A stretch of DNA of 64,000 bases from Novipirellula artificiosorum (GCF_007860135.1 NZ_SJPV01000001.1:1237299-1301298), one strand, 5' to 3'; numbered from the stretch's first letter, positions 8,273-18,986 are shown. A program made the numbers and translations. Notes: generated from the sequence alone by a model not told the origin.

Positions 8273-10567
8273 ATGATCGCCACCCGATTCATGATTTGTG
8301 CCAGTTTGGTGTGTGCAATCGCATCCGGTACTTGCGATACGACACAAGCTGCAGACCTCTTCGTCGAAGCAGAGAGCTTTGCCGATCATGGCGGGTGGAA
8401 ACTCGATACGCAATTCATTCAGCAAATGGGATCGCCCTACCTGCTCGCCCATGGACTTGGCCAAAAGGTTCCCGATGCGGTGACCACCGTCGAGGTCCCC
8501 GAAAAAGGCACCTACCGCGTCTGGATCCGCTCGATCGATTGGGTGGCACGTTGGGGCGTGAATCCGTCACCGGGCACGTTTAAGCTGAGCATTGGGGAAA
8601 CGACGCTCCAGCCCACCTTCGGAACCGTGGGCAGCGAGTGGAGCTGGCATGATGGTGGTACCGTTGAGTTGGCAGCCGCAGCGGTAGAACTCCGGTTGCA
8701 GGACCTGACTGGTTTTGACGGCCGATGTGATTGCATCTACCTGACCACTGATTTAGAGGCAACGCCACCACCCGCAGATCGCGTGTTGTCCGAATGGAGG
8801 CGAAAACAATTGGGCCTGCCGGATGAGCCCCAAACACGCGGCGGATACGACTTGGTCGTGATTGGCGGTGGCTACGCAGGAATGGGCGCTGCGATTTCGG
8901 CAGCCCGGATGGGATGTCGCGTTGCGCTCGTCCAAGATCGCCCTGTACTGGGCGGGAATGGATCAAGCGAGGTGCGGGTTTGGGCAAAGGGTGAGATTCG
9001 CCGCGGAAAATTCCCTCGGATTGGCGAGATCATCGAAGAATTGGCCGATTCGGCAACCAAGTCGCCCGGTACCTACGAAGAATTTGAAGATGCCAAGAAA
9101 GAACGTATCGTCCGCGCCGAACCCAACATCGACTTGATGTTGAATCATCATGCTTACTCCGTCGAAATGGATGGCGAGCGAATCGTTTCGGTCACGGCAC
9201 TCGATACCACCACGGGAGCCGAAGTAAAAATCCTCGGCGACTATTTTTCCGACTGCACCGGTCACGGTTGGATCGGGACCTGGGCGAACGCTGAACGAAC
9301 GATGGTTCCAACTGGACGGATGGGCATGAGCAATATGTGGGCTTGGGACGAGGTCGACGCCCCGACCACGTTTCCCGAAACTCCTTGGGCCCTCGATTTG
9401 TCGATGGCCGATTTTCCTTACCCTCGCGACCACCATGGGCAATGGTTCTGGGAGAGCGGCTTCGACAAAGACGCGATCAACGATGCCGAGGCAATTCGGG
9501 ATTGGAATCTACGCGCGGTTTATGGTGCGTTCAACGCAATGAAGAATCGTGACGGTGCCGATGAGCACACCCGTGCGGTTTTGACCTGGGTCGCTTTCGT
9601 TGGTGGACCTCGCGAAAGCCAGCAATTGATCGGCGATGTCGTGCTTACCGAAGATGATATTGTGTCCAAGCGGGATTTCCCTGATGGCTGTGTTCCGAGT
9701 ACGTGGTCGATCGATTTGCATTATCCCAAAAAACAATATGCGGAGAAATTTCCTGACAACCCCTTCATCTCCATCGCCGTGCACGGCAAAGGTGTCGATC
9801 GGTCCTATGGCTATCCCGTTCCGTATCGGTGCTTCTACAGCAAGAATGTCGAGAACTTGTTCATGGCTGGCCGCTGCATCAGCGTGACTCACGAGGCACT
9901 AGGGACGGTCCGCGTGATGAAGACGTGTGGCATGATGGGAGAGGTCGTCGGCAAAGCTGCATCCCTCTGTGCAATTCATGATTGCAGTCCTCGTCAGGTT
10001 TACCAGGATCACTTACCTGATCTACTCGATTTACTTCAGCTACCTGGAAAAGCCCATCGCAGCACACCCACCGCGGAGATCGTGATACCTGCTGACTCCC
10101 TTCCGTTAGCGACTTCGTTGGGTATGCCAGCGGGAATCGATCCTGCTAGCATCGAGGGGATCGTGGCAGATGATTCACAGTCAACCAAGACGGGGCGCTG
10201 GACCGCTGGTACCGGATTGAAGGATTATGTTGGGTTCCAATACTTGTATGCGTCCCCAGACAGCGGTGCGGAGATCGTATTTAAGTTAATAGTGAAAGAC
10301 TCAGGCCGTTACGCGATCGACGTGTTCACGCAATCCCATGCAAATCGCTCGACCCGCAGCCCGGTATGGATTCGCTACGGCGATCAGCAACAAAAGCAAA
10401 CCATCAATCAACGTAAATTGCGCGAGGAACCCTATGTCTCAGTTGCCGAGATTGAGCTGGCAGCCGGACAAGAGGTAACGGTTTCAATCGAAACGACCGA
10501 TGCCGACGGGTTCGTTCATGCCGACGCGGTTCGGCTCCGAAAAACCGATCCGGCTAAGCATCAATAG
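8273..10567 (+). CDS. Secreted FAD-dependent oxidoreductase with flanking beta-sandwich domains
   Basis: The 764-residue product starts at ATG 8273 with a signal peptide ending near DTTQAAD. Residues about 25-155 look like a carbohydrate-binding type domain (LFVEAESFADHGGW; KGTYRVWIRS). The FAD-binding core begins at DLVVIGGGYAGMGAAISAARMG and has the conserved RPVLGGNGSSEVR and LFMAGRCISVTHEALGTVRVM segments (FAD_oxidored family). A second beta-rich domain follows (IVADDSQSTKTGRWT). This family is common in planctomycetes beside polysaccharide-degrading genes, and a role in sugar oxidation is an inference. In-frame codons upstream of 8273 do not look coding. Confidence 0.85.
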   Translation: MIATRFMICASLVCAIASGTCDTTQAADLFVEAESFADHGGWKLDTQFIQQMGSPYLLAHGLGQKVPDAVTTVEVPEKGTYRVWIRSIDWVARWGVNPSPGTFKLSIGETTLQPTFGTVGSEWSWHDGGTVELAAAAVELRLQDLTGFDGRCDCIYLTTDLEATPPPADRVLSEWRRKQLGLPDEPQTRGGYDLVVIGGGYAGMGAAISAARMGCRVALVQDRPVLGGNGSSEVRVWAKGEIRRGKFPRIGEIIEELADSATKSPGTYEEFEDAKKERIVRAEPNIDLMLNHHAYSVEMDGERIVSVTALDTTTGAEVKILGDYFSDCTGHGWIGTWANAERTMVPTGRMGMSNMWAWDEVDAPTTFPETPWALDLSMADFPYPRDHHGQWFWESGFDKDAINDAEAIRDWNLRAVYGAFNAMKNRDGADEHTRAVLTWVAFVGGPRESQQLIGDVVLTEDDIVSKRDFPDGCVPSTWSIDLHYPKKQYAEKFPDNPFISIAVHGKGVDRSYGYPVPYRCFYSKNVENLFMAGRCISVTHEALGTVRVMKTCGMMGEVVGKAASLCAIHDCSPRQVYQDHLPDLLDLLQLPGKAHRSTPTAEIVIPADSLPLATSLGMPAGIDPASIEGIVADDSQSTKTGRWTAGTGLKDYVGFQYLYASPDSGAEIVFKLIVKDSGRYAIDVFTQSHANRSTRSPVWIRYGDQQQKQTINQRKLREEPYVSVAEIELAAGQEVTVSIETTDADGFVHADAVRLRKTDPAKHQ

Positions 10568-10677
10568 TCTCGATCTCACTGGCTTGGGACCGTCGTTGCT
10601 CAACGGGCTTTCCCGCGACGGCCCAAAGTGGCGTATCGTTCCTTAGGGTCGTTTCTTCCCTCAGAAAGTGTCAACCG

Positions 10678-12294
10678 ATGACCGCCGAGCAATCCAATTC
10701 AGCCGCTCTGCCCCCGCATGATCGGGAATTCCAACAGGCGTCTGAGGTCGTCATGGCTCGGGATGTCATGCCAGTGAGTCGACGCGAGGTGATTGCGGCG
10801 ATGACTTGGACCGTGCTGGCCGACCTGCTGCTCTTTCGCGCGGTCGGTTTCTCGGGGCCTGCCGTTTTCTTTGCCCTCGTTCCGATCGTATTGTTGATGG
10901 GGCGTACTCGGTTTCTTCGGCCTCGGTACGGGATTTCCATCGCATGCTTGTCGCTGCTTGTTGCGATACGTCTCGCTTGGCAGGGTTCGGTTCTCACGTT
11001 CGTTTCCGCTGTGGCTCTCACTCTGGCGATTTCGATGGCGGCGGCAGGGTCCGTCCCGTTTGTCTTCGAAGGCATTGTGTTCGGAGTGCGTGTTCTGTTT
11101 GACGGTGCCTCGCGAATCGGACGATATCGGTGCTGGGGCAAGGTGCGCAACAGGGCAACCACCGGGCCCTCGTTAGCGAGCTGGCTTTTACCACTGGCAT
11201 CCGTGTTGGTTTTCGGCGCCCTTTTCCTGTTCGCCAATCCCGACCTGTTATCCACGACACGTACGTACTTGTTCAATCTAGCCGACTATGCATGGCGATG
11301 GGTTTCAGCAGAATCCGTATGGGAGATTCCCTTTTGCATTTTCGCCTTGTTGGTTGGTGCCGGCCTCGTTTGCCCGAGGTTGCCGATGTTTCAGCTTGGC
11401 CCACAAACGGAAAAGGACGCCTCGGCCACGGCACCGGATACGGCCCAGTGGCTGCCCGCCTTCTACAATTCACTGGTGGTGCTGATTCTTCTGTTTGGTG
11501 GTTATCTTTGTTTTGAATTCGCTACCTTGTGGAAACGTGATTTTCCCACAGGCTTCTATTACGCTGGCTACGCGCATCAAGGGGCGGCATGGTTGACGGT
11601 TGCCTTGGCGCTGGCGACCTTACTACTTTCAGCGGTCTTCAATGGGACGATTCTCAATCACCCACGAATCGTTCCGCTACGATCGCTTGCCTGGGTCTGG
11701 TCCGGTTTGAACCTACTGCTCGCCATTGCGGTATACAATCGTTTGTTCATTTACGTCGGCTACAATGGGATGACGCGAATGCGCACGGTAGGCTTTTTCG
11801 GCATCACCGCCGTGGTGCTCGGGTTCCTGCTGGTGTTGTATAAAATGGCTCATCACCGATCTTTTTGGTGGCTGATCCGCCGTCAATTGATGGCACTGGC
11901 GTTAACCGTCATCGCCTACAGTCTGTTTCCCGTGGACTGGGTGGCCCATCGCTACAACACGTCTCAAGTGAATCGCGGCTACTTGCATCCTTCCGTCATG
12001 ATCGCGGTGAAACCGATCGACAATGAAGGTTTTTTGGCGTTGATTCCACTGACCGACCACTCGGACGAGATCATTCGCGAAGGAGTGCTGGCAATGCTGG
12101 CGTCTCGCCAATCCGAGTTGGAAGGGGGGTTGCAAGCGAATGCCAAGCATTGGACGTCGTATCAAGCGTCCGAAGTGATCCTGTTAAAGCGGCTTCGAGC
12201 GAAACAATCGAAGTGGGCGGCGTATTTGAATGCTCCGGCCTTGCAAGCCGCAGCAAGGAATCGCTTCGAAGACTACGCCATGCAGTGGTATTAG
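10678..12294 (+). CDS. DUF4173/DUF4153-type polytopic membrane protein
   Basis: The 538-residue protein contains about ten hydrophobic segments. Typical features of the DUF4173 family are LLLFRAVGFSGPAVFFALVPIVLL near the N-terminus, the LFANPDLL motif, a YAGYAHQGAAWLTVALALATLLLS segment and YNRLFIYVGYNGMTRMR. A soluble C-terminal part of about 110 residues follows the last membrane segment. No function is established for the family. It is convergent with the fucokinase gene, separated by 58 bp. Confidence 0.82.
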   Translation: MTAEQSNSAALPPHDREFQQASEVVMARDVMPVSRREVIAAMTWTVLADLLLFRAVGFSGPAVFFALVPIVLLMGRTRFLRPRYGISIACLSLLVAIRLAWQGSVLTFVSAVALTLAISMAAAGSVPFVFEGIVFGVRVLFDGASRIGRYRCWGKVRNRATTGPSLASWLLPLASVLVFGALFLFANPDLLSTTRTYLFNLADYAWRWVSAESVWEIPFCIFALLVGAGLVCPRLPMFQLGPQTEKDASATAPDTAQWLPAFYNSLVVLILLFGGYLCFEFATLWKRDFPTGFYYAGYAHQGAAWLTVALALATLLLSAVFNGTILNHPRIVPLRSLAWVWSGLNLLLAIAVYNRLFIYVGYNGMTRMRTVGFFGITAVVLGFLLVLYKMAHHRSFWWLIRRQLMALALTVIAYSLFPVDWVAHRYNTSQVNRGYLHPSVMIAVKPIDNEGFLALIPLTDHSDEIIREGVLAMLASRQSELEGGLQANAKHWTSYQASEVILLKRLRAKQSKWAAYLNAPALQAAARNRFEDYAMQWY

Positions 12295-12352
12295 CGTGTT
12301 TGGACACCGCCGTCTGCACCGGACCCATCGGCCTTGCTTTTCGTCATCTTGT

Positions 12353-15259
12353 TCAGCTTCGCGTCACTCGCAATCCGGTGGTGGAGACGGACATGTCCAC
12401 AAAGCGAGCTCGGGCATTAGGGGGTTGGCTCTCCAGGTCACGGCGTAGCTTTACGGCGTCCCTTGTGGTTTTCGCGATCAGGTACAGAAAGCCGCCGCCG
12501 CCCGCCCCGGCCAGTTTCAACGCCGAAACATGCGGCTCCATACGGTTGACCAACTCCGCGACCTCAGGCGGATTGGTGCCTTGATCGAGTTGTTGATTCA
12601 ATTCCCAACTGCGGCGGATCGACTTGGCAAAGCTGTCCATGTCCGATCGCTGCGCCGCGTCGAAACAACTCAAACTATTGTCACCGATTGACTTGAGCAC
12701 GCTCAGCCGATTGGGATCGTTCAAGAACATCCCCCGCACGATCTCCGACAACACATCATGGGCGACTCGCGTGATCCCCGTGTAATACAACAACGTTCGT
12801 GAAGTGAACTCGGGTGAATTGAAGAAGTCCGAGGGCAGCCAGCGAACCGCAGCCTGCTGCAAAACGCCTGGTTTCGTTTGAATCAATTTCGCCCCGTGCA
12901 AAAGACCGCCGAATTGATCTTGCCATCCGCCACCGCTACCCAACATTTGTTCCACTGCGCTGACGCGAGCAGCAATTTCATGCACGTCCCAACCCAAGTG
13001 ACAAAGCTCGCTCAACGCTCCGAGCACGGTCCCCGCAAGAATGCTGCTGGTTCCCATTCCCGAGCCTTTCGGGATCGCCGCCAACATCGACACATCCACT
13101 CCGCCGCCAAACCGTTCGAGTTGCTGCTGAAGCGACTTAAAGGCGTCGCCATTGAACTTGGGGTAGAAACCGGCAAGCGCCAACGCGGCCTTGGCAACCG
13201 AAAAGCCGCTGCCAAGCCCACGGTAGCTGCCGATGTCTTCATAGCAAGTCAGCGTTTCGCTTTTGCCCAAATCGATTGACCGAATGGTGATTGTTGGCGA
13301 TTCACACCGACGTGCAAATACTTGCACCGGGGGTTGGCCATTCATGTCAACGGCAACGTTCACGACGCTACCCCCGATCTCCATGCAATACGGCGGCGTA
13401 TCCGTCCAACCACCGGCCAAGTCAACTCGGGCCGGACTGCGCGCCCATACGATTTGATCCTCGGCTAATCGGAACTCAGGCAACACGCGTTGATGCTCGT
13501 AGGGTTGCACGAGAGACCGTTCGAGCAAGCCGAAACAGGAAGCCTCTTCCTGTCGCCAGCCGTCATCGCCGCGTTGACGCAGGACTTCCGAGCGGAACAT
13601 TCGATTATGGACCGCTAAAATGACGCTTTCTTCAGCGTCCCATGCGGGTGGAATTAGGGCATCGGACGATGCGTACGTTTCTGCTGCGGCGGACAAGTCC
13701 AAGTTGTAGAAGACGCTTCGGTTGCCGTGAGCCGCCATGATCGGCAAAATCGCCTCCCGAAGTTTTGAACGCTGTGCGTACAATCGTTCCAGCGATGCTG
13801 AGTGTGCGAGTTGCCTCGCCGACATCCGACGTCGGTTCCGCCACAAAGTGCGATGAGCCGATGTGTCATCACCCGGGCTTCGATCGATCATCCATTGGAC
13901 AAATTCGCCGCTCAGCTCTTTCCTCGAAAGTACAGGAAAAAGCTCGGCTTCCTGCAAATCCGTATCGGACGCGATCCCCGCCTGAGCGAGATTCAAACCG
14001 CGAGCCGTGAACCAATCCCCAAGGGGATGTTCCAGCCACCGCGTTTGTGGGTCGCTGACGCTGCCTCGGAACGAATCATGAAAGCCATACACGCGAATGG
14101 CAAATTCATCATGCCCGATTGGCACAAAATCTAAACAGCAACCTTCGCCGAGACGCAAGCACCAATCGTTTGGCGGGACGCCGGTCAACATGTGTCGACG
14201 TGACAAGGTCCATGTCGAAGGGATGTAGCTGTTCTCGACCCACAACGATTCATTCTCTTGTCGCCGTAGCGGAACGCCAAACTCGGCATCCTGAATGAAT
14301 TGGCGTGGTTGGGCTAACGACGGCACGACGCCCAATTCCGTTTGGTCCCGCACGATTGTTTGCAAATCGTACATCGAATCAATCACGTCAACCGTCTTGC
14401 CAAAGTGATAGAATTCCCCGTGCGAGATGGGGGCAACGGCGACGGTCAGCTGTGAGATGGTTTTATCGATTGCTTGGGGTTGTTCGCCCAATCGAAGTGC
14501 CCAGTGGCCGTACAGATCACATGGATTCGGCTGATCGTTCGTCTCAAACATGGAACGATCACTGTCCCACCCGCACTGTGTCATCAAACAATTCACCGCT
14601 CGACTGCTGAGTAGCCAAACTCCGATATCAATCAGAAATGCGGAATCTCGCGAGCGGTCACGGATTTCGTCCGGATCTGGCTTCTGCAAAAAAGTCTTCA
14701 ATCGGGAGGGTTGCGATTTGTCGACGAACATCACCCCGAAGTTCTTTGCGATCTCCGGGTTCGCCCACATCCCAAGCAACACCACGTCGGCGCGGGGCAG
14801 CGGATCGAGCAACCGGGTGCTCCGTAGCAACACGTCGCCACTTGCGATCATCACGCGAGCATTGTCCGCTGCATTTTGAAAGGCAGCTTGCAAAAACGGC
14901 TCATTGACGTCAAGCAGCGTCTGCCCAAGCCGTTGCCCTTTCGCCCAACGTAGCGTAGGAATCGGAATGAACAGCTTGCCGACCGTCGCATAGGCTGGCA
15001 ATCGACGGCTTTCACCCCCGCCGTGGATCACGATACGGCCACGTTCCTCCATCCAATCTGCAAACGATTCGCAACCGCTGTGCAACCACGCTTGATGGAG
15101 GATATGAGCGGTTCCGCCTCCCGATCCCAACTGTGCCGCCGGTGGGTCTGACGTCGCGTAACAACGCTGTGCAATGTCACCGTGACAATTTTTTAACTGC
15201 TGCGCCATTTGGGGAGGTAGCGACAGCAAGAGTTCCTGGTTCAGATTCATGGACCGCAT
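12353..15259 (-). CDS. fkp: Bifunctional L-fucokinase / L-fucose-1-phosphate guanylyltransferase
   Basis: The enzyme would phosphorylate L-fucose and convert fucose-1-phosphate to GDP-fucose. The N-terminal half has a nucleotidyltransferase-like start (QLGSGGGTAHILH; GRIVIHGGGESRRLPAYATVGKLFIPIP). The C-terminal half, from about residue 590, is a GHMP kinase with ARSPARVDLAGGWTDTPPYC, the ATP loop PKGSGMGTSSILAG near residue 730 and LKLAGAGGGGFLYLI near the end. The 968-residue length matches fused Fkp proteins. An in-frame ATG three codons downstream (15250) is another possible start. The gene sits alone, away from the hydrolase island that could supply fucose. Confidence 0.9.
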   Translation of the reverse strand: MRSMNLNQELLLSLPPQMAQQLKNCHGDIAQRCYATSDPPAAQLGSGGGTAHILHQAWLHSGCESFADWMEERGRIVIHGGGESRRLPAYATVGKLFIPIPTLRWAKGQRLGQTLLDVNEPFLQAAFQNAADNARVMIASGDVLLRSTRLLDPLPRADVVLLGMWANPEIAKNFGVMFVDKSQPSRLKTFLQKPDPDEIRDRSRDSAFLIDIGVWLLSSRAVNCLMTQCGWDSDRSMFETNDQPNPCDLYGHWALRLGEQPQAIDKTISQLTVAVAPISHGEFYHFGKTVDVIDSMYDLQTIVRDQTELGVVPSLAQPRQFIQDAEFGVPLRRQENESLWVENSYIPSTWTLSRRHMLTGVPPNDWCLRLGEGCCLDFVPIGHDEFAIRVYGFHDSFRGSVSDPQTRWLEHPLGDWFTARGLNLAQAGIASDTDLQEAELFPVLSRKELSGEFVQWMIDRSPGDDTSAHRTLWRNRRRMSARQLAHSASLERLYAQRSKLREAILPIMAAHGNRSVFYNLDLSAAAETYASSDALIPPAWDAEESVILAVHNRMFRSEVLRQRGDDGWRQEEASCFGLLERSLVQPYEHQRVLPEFRLAEDQIVWARSPARVDLAGGWTDTPPYCMEIGGSVVNVAVDMNGQPPVQVFARRCESPTITIRSIDLGKSETLTCYEDIGSYRGLGSGFSVAKAALALAGFYPKFNGDAFKSLQQQLERFGGGVDVSMLAAIPKGSGMGTSSILAGTVLGALSELCHLGWDVHEIAARVSAVEQMLGSGGGWQDQFGGLLHGAKLIQTKPGVLQQAAVRWLPSDFFNSPEFTSRTLLYYTGITRVAHDVLSEIVRGMFLNDPNRLSVLKSIGDNSLSCFDAAQRSDMDSFAKSIRRSWELNQQLDQGTNPPEVAELVNRMEPHVSALKLAGAGGGGFLYLIAKTTRDAVKLRRDLESQPPNARARFVDMSVSTTGLRVTRS

Positions 15260-15483
15260 CTTCGTTTGTTCACAGTTGGATGGGGGTAAAGTCTAAACCA
15301 ATGCGGACGAAATGGCATCCCTTGGTTTTGTCGAACGCTGGCCGCAGACAAGGGTACGGTTGCCCATCCATCATGCGTGATCAGGATCGAGAGCTGTTTT
15401 GACCAAAAAAGATGCGGCTCGTTCTAGATAGAACGCTCGTTCCGATTCTGCAAGACTCGCGTGATCACTCGCGCGAAAACCGA

Positions 15484-16026
15484 CTAGGTTTTGCGGTGAA
15501 ACGACGTCGCGTCAATCGTCCTGGGGCCATTGCGGCTGCTTGTCTCGCCTGAATCGGGCCAACGTGTAGACTCCGAACGGCCTTTGCGCAGCGGTTCGCT
15601 TGAGGATTTCGACTCCGCCCCATGCGGTGATCCCTCACGACTTCGCCGTTCGACTTTGACATCCGAGAACCGGACATATCGGCTCAAGACGTACCGTCGG
15701 ACCAGATCTCGACCCGCTGGAACGAGTAACAGAAAACCAAGACCATCCGTCAGCAGTCCAGGGGTCAGCAGCAGAGCAGCCGCAAAAACGACCATCAATC
15801 CGTCTTGGATCTCACGGCTCGGCATTCGACCTTCGGCGAGCGCCGAACGAAACCGGTACCACGCCATCACCCCTTCTCGCTTCGCAAGCATCGAGCCAAT
15901 GACACCTGTGACGATGACAACCCCAAGCGTCATCGCCACACTTGTCGCATCCGCCAACCGCAACAGCAGGGCCAATTCGACGAGCGGGATGATAATGAAC
16001 GCCGCGAGTAATCGGAAAAACATCAC
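15484..16026 (-). CDS. fxsA: FxsA family membrane protein
   Basis: The 180-residue protein has the FxsA core: an N-terminal pair of membrane segments (FFRLLAAFIIIPLVELALLL; MTLGVVIVTGVIGSMLAKREG), then a third hydrophobic region (GLMVVFAAALLLTPGLLTDGLGFLLLVP). The C-terminal 60 residues are hydrophilic and Ser/Arg rich, as in many homologues. FxsA is a cytoplasmic-membrane protein known in E. coli for relieving exclusion of phage T7 by F when overproduced; its normal role is unclear. Confidence 0.88.
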   Translation of the reverse strand: MMFFRLLAAFIIIPLVELALLLRLADATSVAMTLGVVIVTGVIGSMLAKREGVMAWYRFRSALAEGRMPSREIQDGLMVVFAAALLLTPGLLTDGLGFLLLVPAGRDLVRRYVLSRYVRFSDVKVERRSREGSPHGAESKSSSEPLRKGRSESTRWPDSGETSSRNGPRTIDATSFHRKT

Positions 16027-16164
16027 AAATTCCGTGTTTGTTGAGTAGCCATGCCAACCGTAGGCCCACCGCCATTATGACATCGAAAACGCTATGATGG
16101 TGATTGGTTGCAGTTTCCGTGCCAACGCCTTCACTCGGAATTCTACCCACATTCGGTGCTCCCC

Positions 16165-18642
16165 ATGAAATCCTGCGTTTTGTTGACATTGCTTGTCTTC
16201 ACTCCCACCGCGATTCTGTTTGCCGTTGAGCCACCGCGGGTTCTCGACGCCGATTGGCAAATCGAGCTCGTTGCCGCTGAACCCGACCTTGTGACCCCCG
16301 TCGGCCTCTGCTTCGACGGTTCCGGCCGGCTGTTGGTGATCGAGTCCAACACCCATTTTCCGCCCGACGACTACGACGGTCCGAAAACGGATCGCGTCTT
16401 TGTTTTTGATGACACCAAGGGGGATGGGTTTCTCGACCGCCAGCGTTTGTTTTACGAGGGAGGCATCGCGACGATGGATATCACTCCGTTGGATGACAAT
16501 TGGATTGCGCTATCGACGCGGCGTGAAGTGGTTCGGATTCGCGACACCAACGGTGATGACGTTGCCGACGAACGAGAGGTGTTGCTGACGCTTGAAACCG
16601 ATGCGGATTACCCGCACAACGGTCTCAACGCAGTCACCGTTGGCCCCGATCGACGGCTTTACGTTGGCCAAGGCGAGAATTTTGGCGAGCCCTATTCGCT
16701 CGTCGCAGCCGATGGATCGACGCAAGTCGGTAGCGGCGAAGGGGGAAATGTTTTCTCGATCTCTTTCGACGGAAGCGATCTGCAACGCGTGGCGACCGGT
16801 TTCTGGAATCCGTTTGGCCTTTGGTTCGACAAGCAGGATCGTCTATGGGCCGTCGGTAATGATCCCGATGCAATGCCCCCGTGCCGTTTGTTGCACGTGA
16901 TCCCCTGCGCGGATTACGGGTTCCAATTTCGCTTTGGGCGTGCTGGCACGCATCCACTTCAATCGTGGAATGGTGAGTTGCCAGGGACGCTCGGTAGGGT
17001 TGCAGGGACCGGCGAGGCGCCCTGTGCGGTGGTCGGCTATGGCGAACATTTATGGGTGACGGCTTGGGGCGATAACCGGATTGAGCGATACAAATTGGAG
17101 GAAAGCGGCGCCAGTTGGCAGAGCCGTACCGAAGTCGTGGTACAGGGTGATGCGAGGTTCCGACCCGTCGACATGGCGGTCGCCGCAGACGGATCAATCT
17201 ACATTACCGATTGGGTTGACCGCAGCTACCCGGTGCACGGTCAAGGTCGGCTGTGGCGGATGAGCCGAAGACAAAACGCACCGCCGATCCTGGCAACGTT
17301 GCCTGAGCGGACAGCGGCTGAAAGCGAATCTCTTCGGTTGATGAATGATCCGAGTCTCCGTTCCCGTGATCGTGTCGAGGCGCTTCGCAGTCGTGATCCT
17401 TTTCTGCGGCAAGCCGCAATGGCCGGGTTGGTTCGAACGGGACAGTTGAAGGACGTTGATGGGAAGATGGCCACCCGTCCTTTGCAACGCGTCGGGTTGA
17501 TGACCGCGTGGCGATGGGAATCGCTTTCGGATCCCAATCGCATTTCTACGGCGGGAAGAAATGAATGGATAGAATGGGGATTGTCCGACCCGTCCGCTCA
17601 AGTCACATTGGCTGCGGTTCGCTGGGCGACCGAGTGTCAATGCCGCGAGATGCTGCCGAAGATTCGCTCGTTGCTTGACCGAGAGGACTTGTCACCATCA
17701 CTTTTCAATGCTGTGATCGCCTCGATCGCTTTCCTCGAAACGGGCTCCGCGGCGAGTGGCAAAAGAGATCCGGCGATTGAAAAGACGTTGATTGAGTTTG
17801 CGTCGGAACAAGATCGGCCTGCAAGCTTACGAGCACTTGCGATACAAAAACTAGCATCCGAGAGTGACGTGCCGTCCGATGCGGAGCTTGGTCGCTGGTT
17901 GCGTGGCGAAAACGACCGAGACTTTTCGCGGGAAGTTGTGCGACTACTGGCGGAGCGAGCCAAGCCAACATCGCTTGCGGAGTTGGCGACGATCGCGATG
18001 GATTCCTCACTGGACGAGCAGACTCGAGCCGATGCGCTGGCGAGTTTATCGAAGAACGCGGGCACCTATTCCTCTGTGTTCAACCAATTGGTCTTGCCAA
18101 AGCAATCCGAGTTGCTTCGCACCGAAGCCAAGCGAGTTTTAAAGCACTCGTGGCAATACGATGCCGATAAGCGACCGCCAAACAAACAGGTTGCAGAGTG
18201 GTTGGCCGCGCTCGGAAACGGCGGCGATCCCGATGCAGGGCGGCGTGTTTTCTATCGTTCTGCTTGCGCAAGTTGCCATGCCCACAGCGGACGTGGTGCC
18301 ACGACCGGACCGGATTTGACGACGCTCTCGGGACGAATGACACGACGCCGAATACTAGAATCCATCCTCGAACCAAGCCGCGAAGTCGCGCCCCTGTACG
18401 TCCCTTGGCGAGTCCTGACGGTGGATGGTCATGTGTTGACAGGCTTGAAACTTGGCGAATCCGGAGTGCGGAAACGTCTTCGGTTTCAAGGGGCCGATGG
18501 GATCACGTTCGAAGTACCGCTCGATGAAATCGAACAGCAAGATCCGATCACTCAATCGATCATGCCGGCCGGGCTCGAGGAATTGATGTCGATCGCCGAA
18601 CTACGTGACCTGTTGGCCTTTTTGGAGAGTCGCCCAGAATAG
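16165..18642 (+). CDS. PVC-type haem-binding CxxCH protein (propeller, HEAT-like region, cytochrome c domain)
   Basis: The 825-residue protein starts at ATG 16165 with a signal peptide ending at LFAVEP. Residues about 25-380 form a glucose-dehydrogenase-like propeller (LVTPVGLCFDGSGRLLVIES; WNPFGLWFDKQDRLWAVGND; GSIYITDWVDRSYP). A helical repeat region follows. The C-terminal cytochrome domain carries CASCH near residue 700 and ends with the family block TGPDLTTLSGRM..ILEPSREVAP..V.TVDGHVLTGL. This architecture is a hallmark of the Planctomycetes-Verrucomicrobia group. It is probably periplasmic; the substrate oxidised is unknown. Confidence 0.92.
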   Translation: MKSCVLLTLLVFTPTAILFAVEPPRVLDADWQIELVAAEPDLVTPVGLCFDGSGRLLVIESNTHFPPDDYDGPKTDRVFVFDDTKGDGFLDRQRLFYEGGIATMDITPLDDNWIALSTRREVVRIRDTNGDDVADEREVLLTLETDADYPHNGLNAVTVGPDRRLYVGQGENFGEPYSLVAADGSTQVGSGEGGNVFSISFDGSDLQRVATGFWNPFGLWFDKQDRLWAVGNDPDAMPPCRLLHVIPCADYGFQFRFGRAGTHPLQSWNGELPGTLGRVAGTGEAPCAVVGYGEHLWVTAWGDNRIERYKLEESGASWQSRTEVVVQGDARFRPVDMAVAADGSIYITDWVDRSYPVHGQGRLWRMSRRQNAPPILATLPERTAAESESLRLMNDPSLRSRDRVEALRSRDPFLRQAAMAGLVRTGQLKDVDGKMATRPLQRVGLMTAWRWESLSDPNRISTAGRNEWIEWGLSDPSAQVTLAAVRWATECQCREMLPKIRSLLDREDLSPSLFNAVIASIAFLETGSAASGKRDPAIEKTLIEFASEQDRPASLRALAIQKLASESDVPSDAELGRWLRGENDRDFSREVVRLLAERAKPTSLAELATIAMDSSLDEQTRADALASLSKNAGTYSSVFNQLVLPKQSELLRTEAKRVLKHSWQYDADKRPPNKQVAEWLAALGNGGDPDAGRRVFYRSACASCHAHSGRGATTGPDLTTLSGRMTRRRILESILEPSREVAPLYVPWRVLTVDGHVLTGLKLGESGVRKRLRFQGADGITFEVPLDEIEQQDPITQSIMPAGLEELMSIAELRDLLAFLESRPE

Positions 18643-18743
18643 ACATCACGCGAGAGTCTTCTTTCAAGTGATGACACCATCGGAGACCCTGCTCTTAGAG
18701 CACCCTTGCGGCGAGCCGTTTTCTGCTGAAATCGGTCGATGGC

Positions 18744-18986
18744 CTATCCCATGATCTTCAATGCCAAATACGGCGCCAGATTAAACACAAAGATTGCGAG
18801 CTTGTAGTTCGCCAGGAATTGAAAATAGATCGGTGGCAGCTGTTCCTCATCAATCGGAAACAACTGAGCGTGAATCCGCCTTACGGACTTCCCGCCTAGG
18901 ACCAAGGAGAGGGTTGCCAAAACAAGAACGCTGAAGTTGATCACCAAGCACCATCCCAAGAAGCTGGCGAGTGTTTCGGTGGTCAT
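18744..18986 (-). CDS. DUF6868 family small membrane protein
   Basis: This 80-residue protein has two hydrophobic segments (LASFLGWCLVINFSVLVLATLSLVL and ANYKLAIFVFNLAPYLALKIM) joined by a loop with RRIHAQLFPIDEEQLPPIYF. The pattern fits DUF6868, a short uncharacterised membrane family common in marine bacteria. It stands alone with no operon partner. Confidence 0.8.
   Translation of the reverse strand: MTTETLASFLGWCLVINFSVLVLATLSLVLGGKSVRRIHAQLFPIDEEQLPPIYFQFLANYKLAIFVFNLAPYLALKIMG

Noticed and set aside
15530..16048. 172-residue frame on the plus strand opposite fxsA
   Set aside because: Arg/Ser-rich antisense shadow of a well-recognised membrane protein gene.
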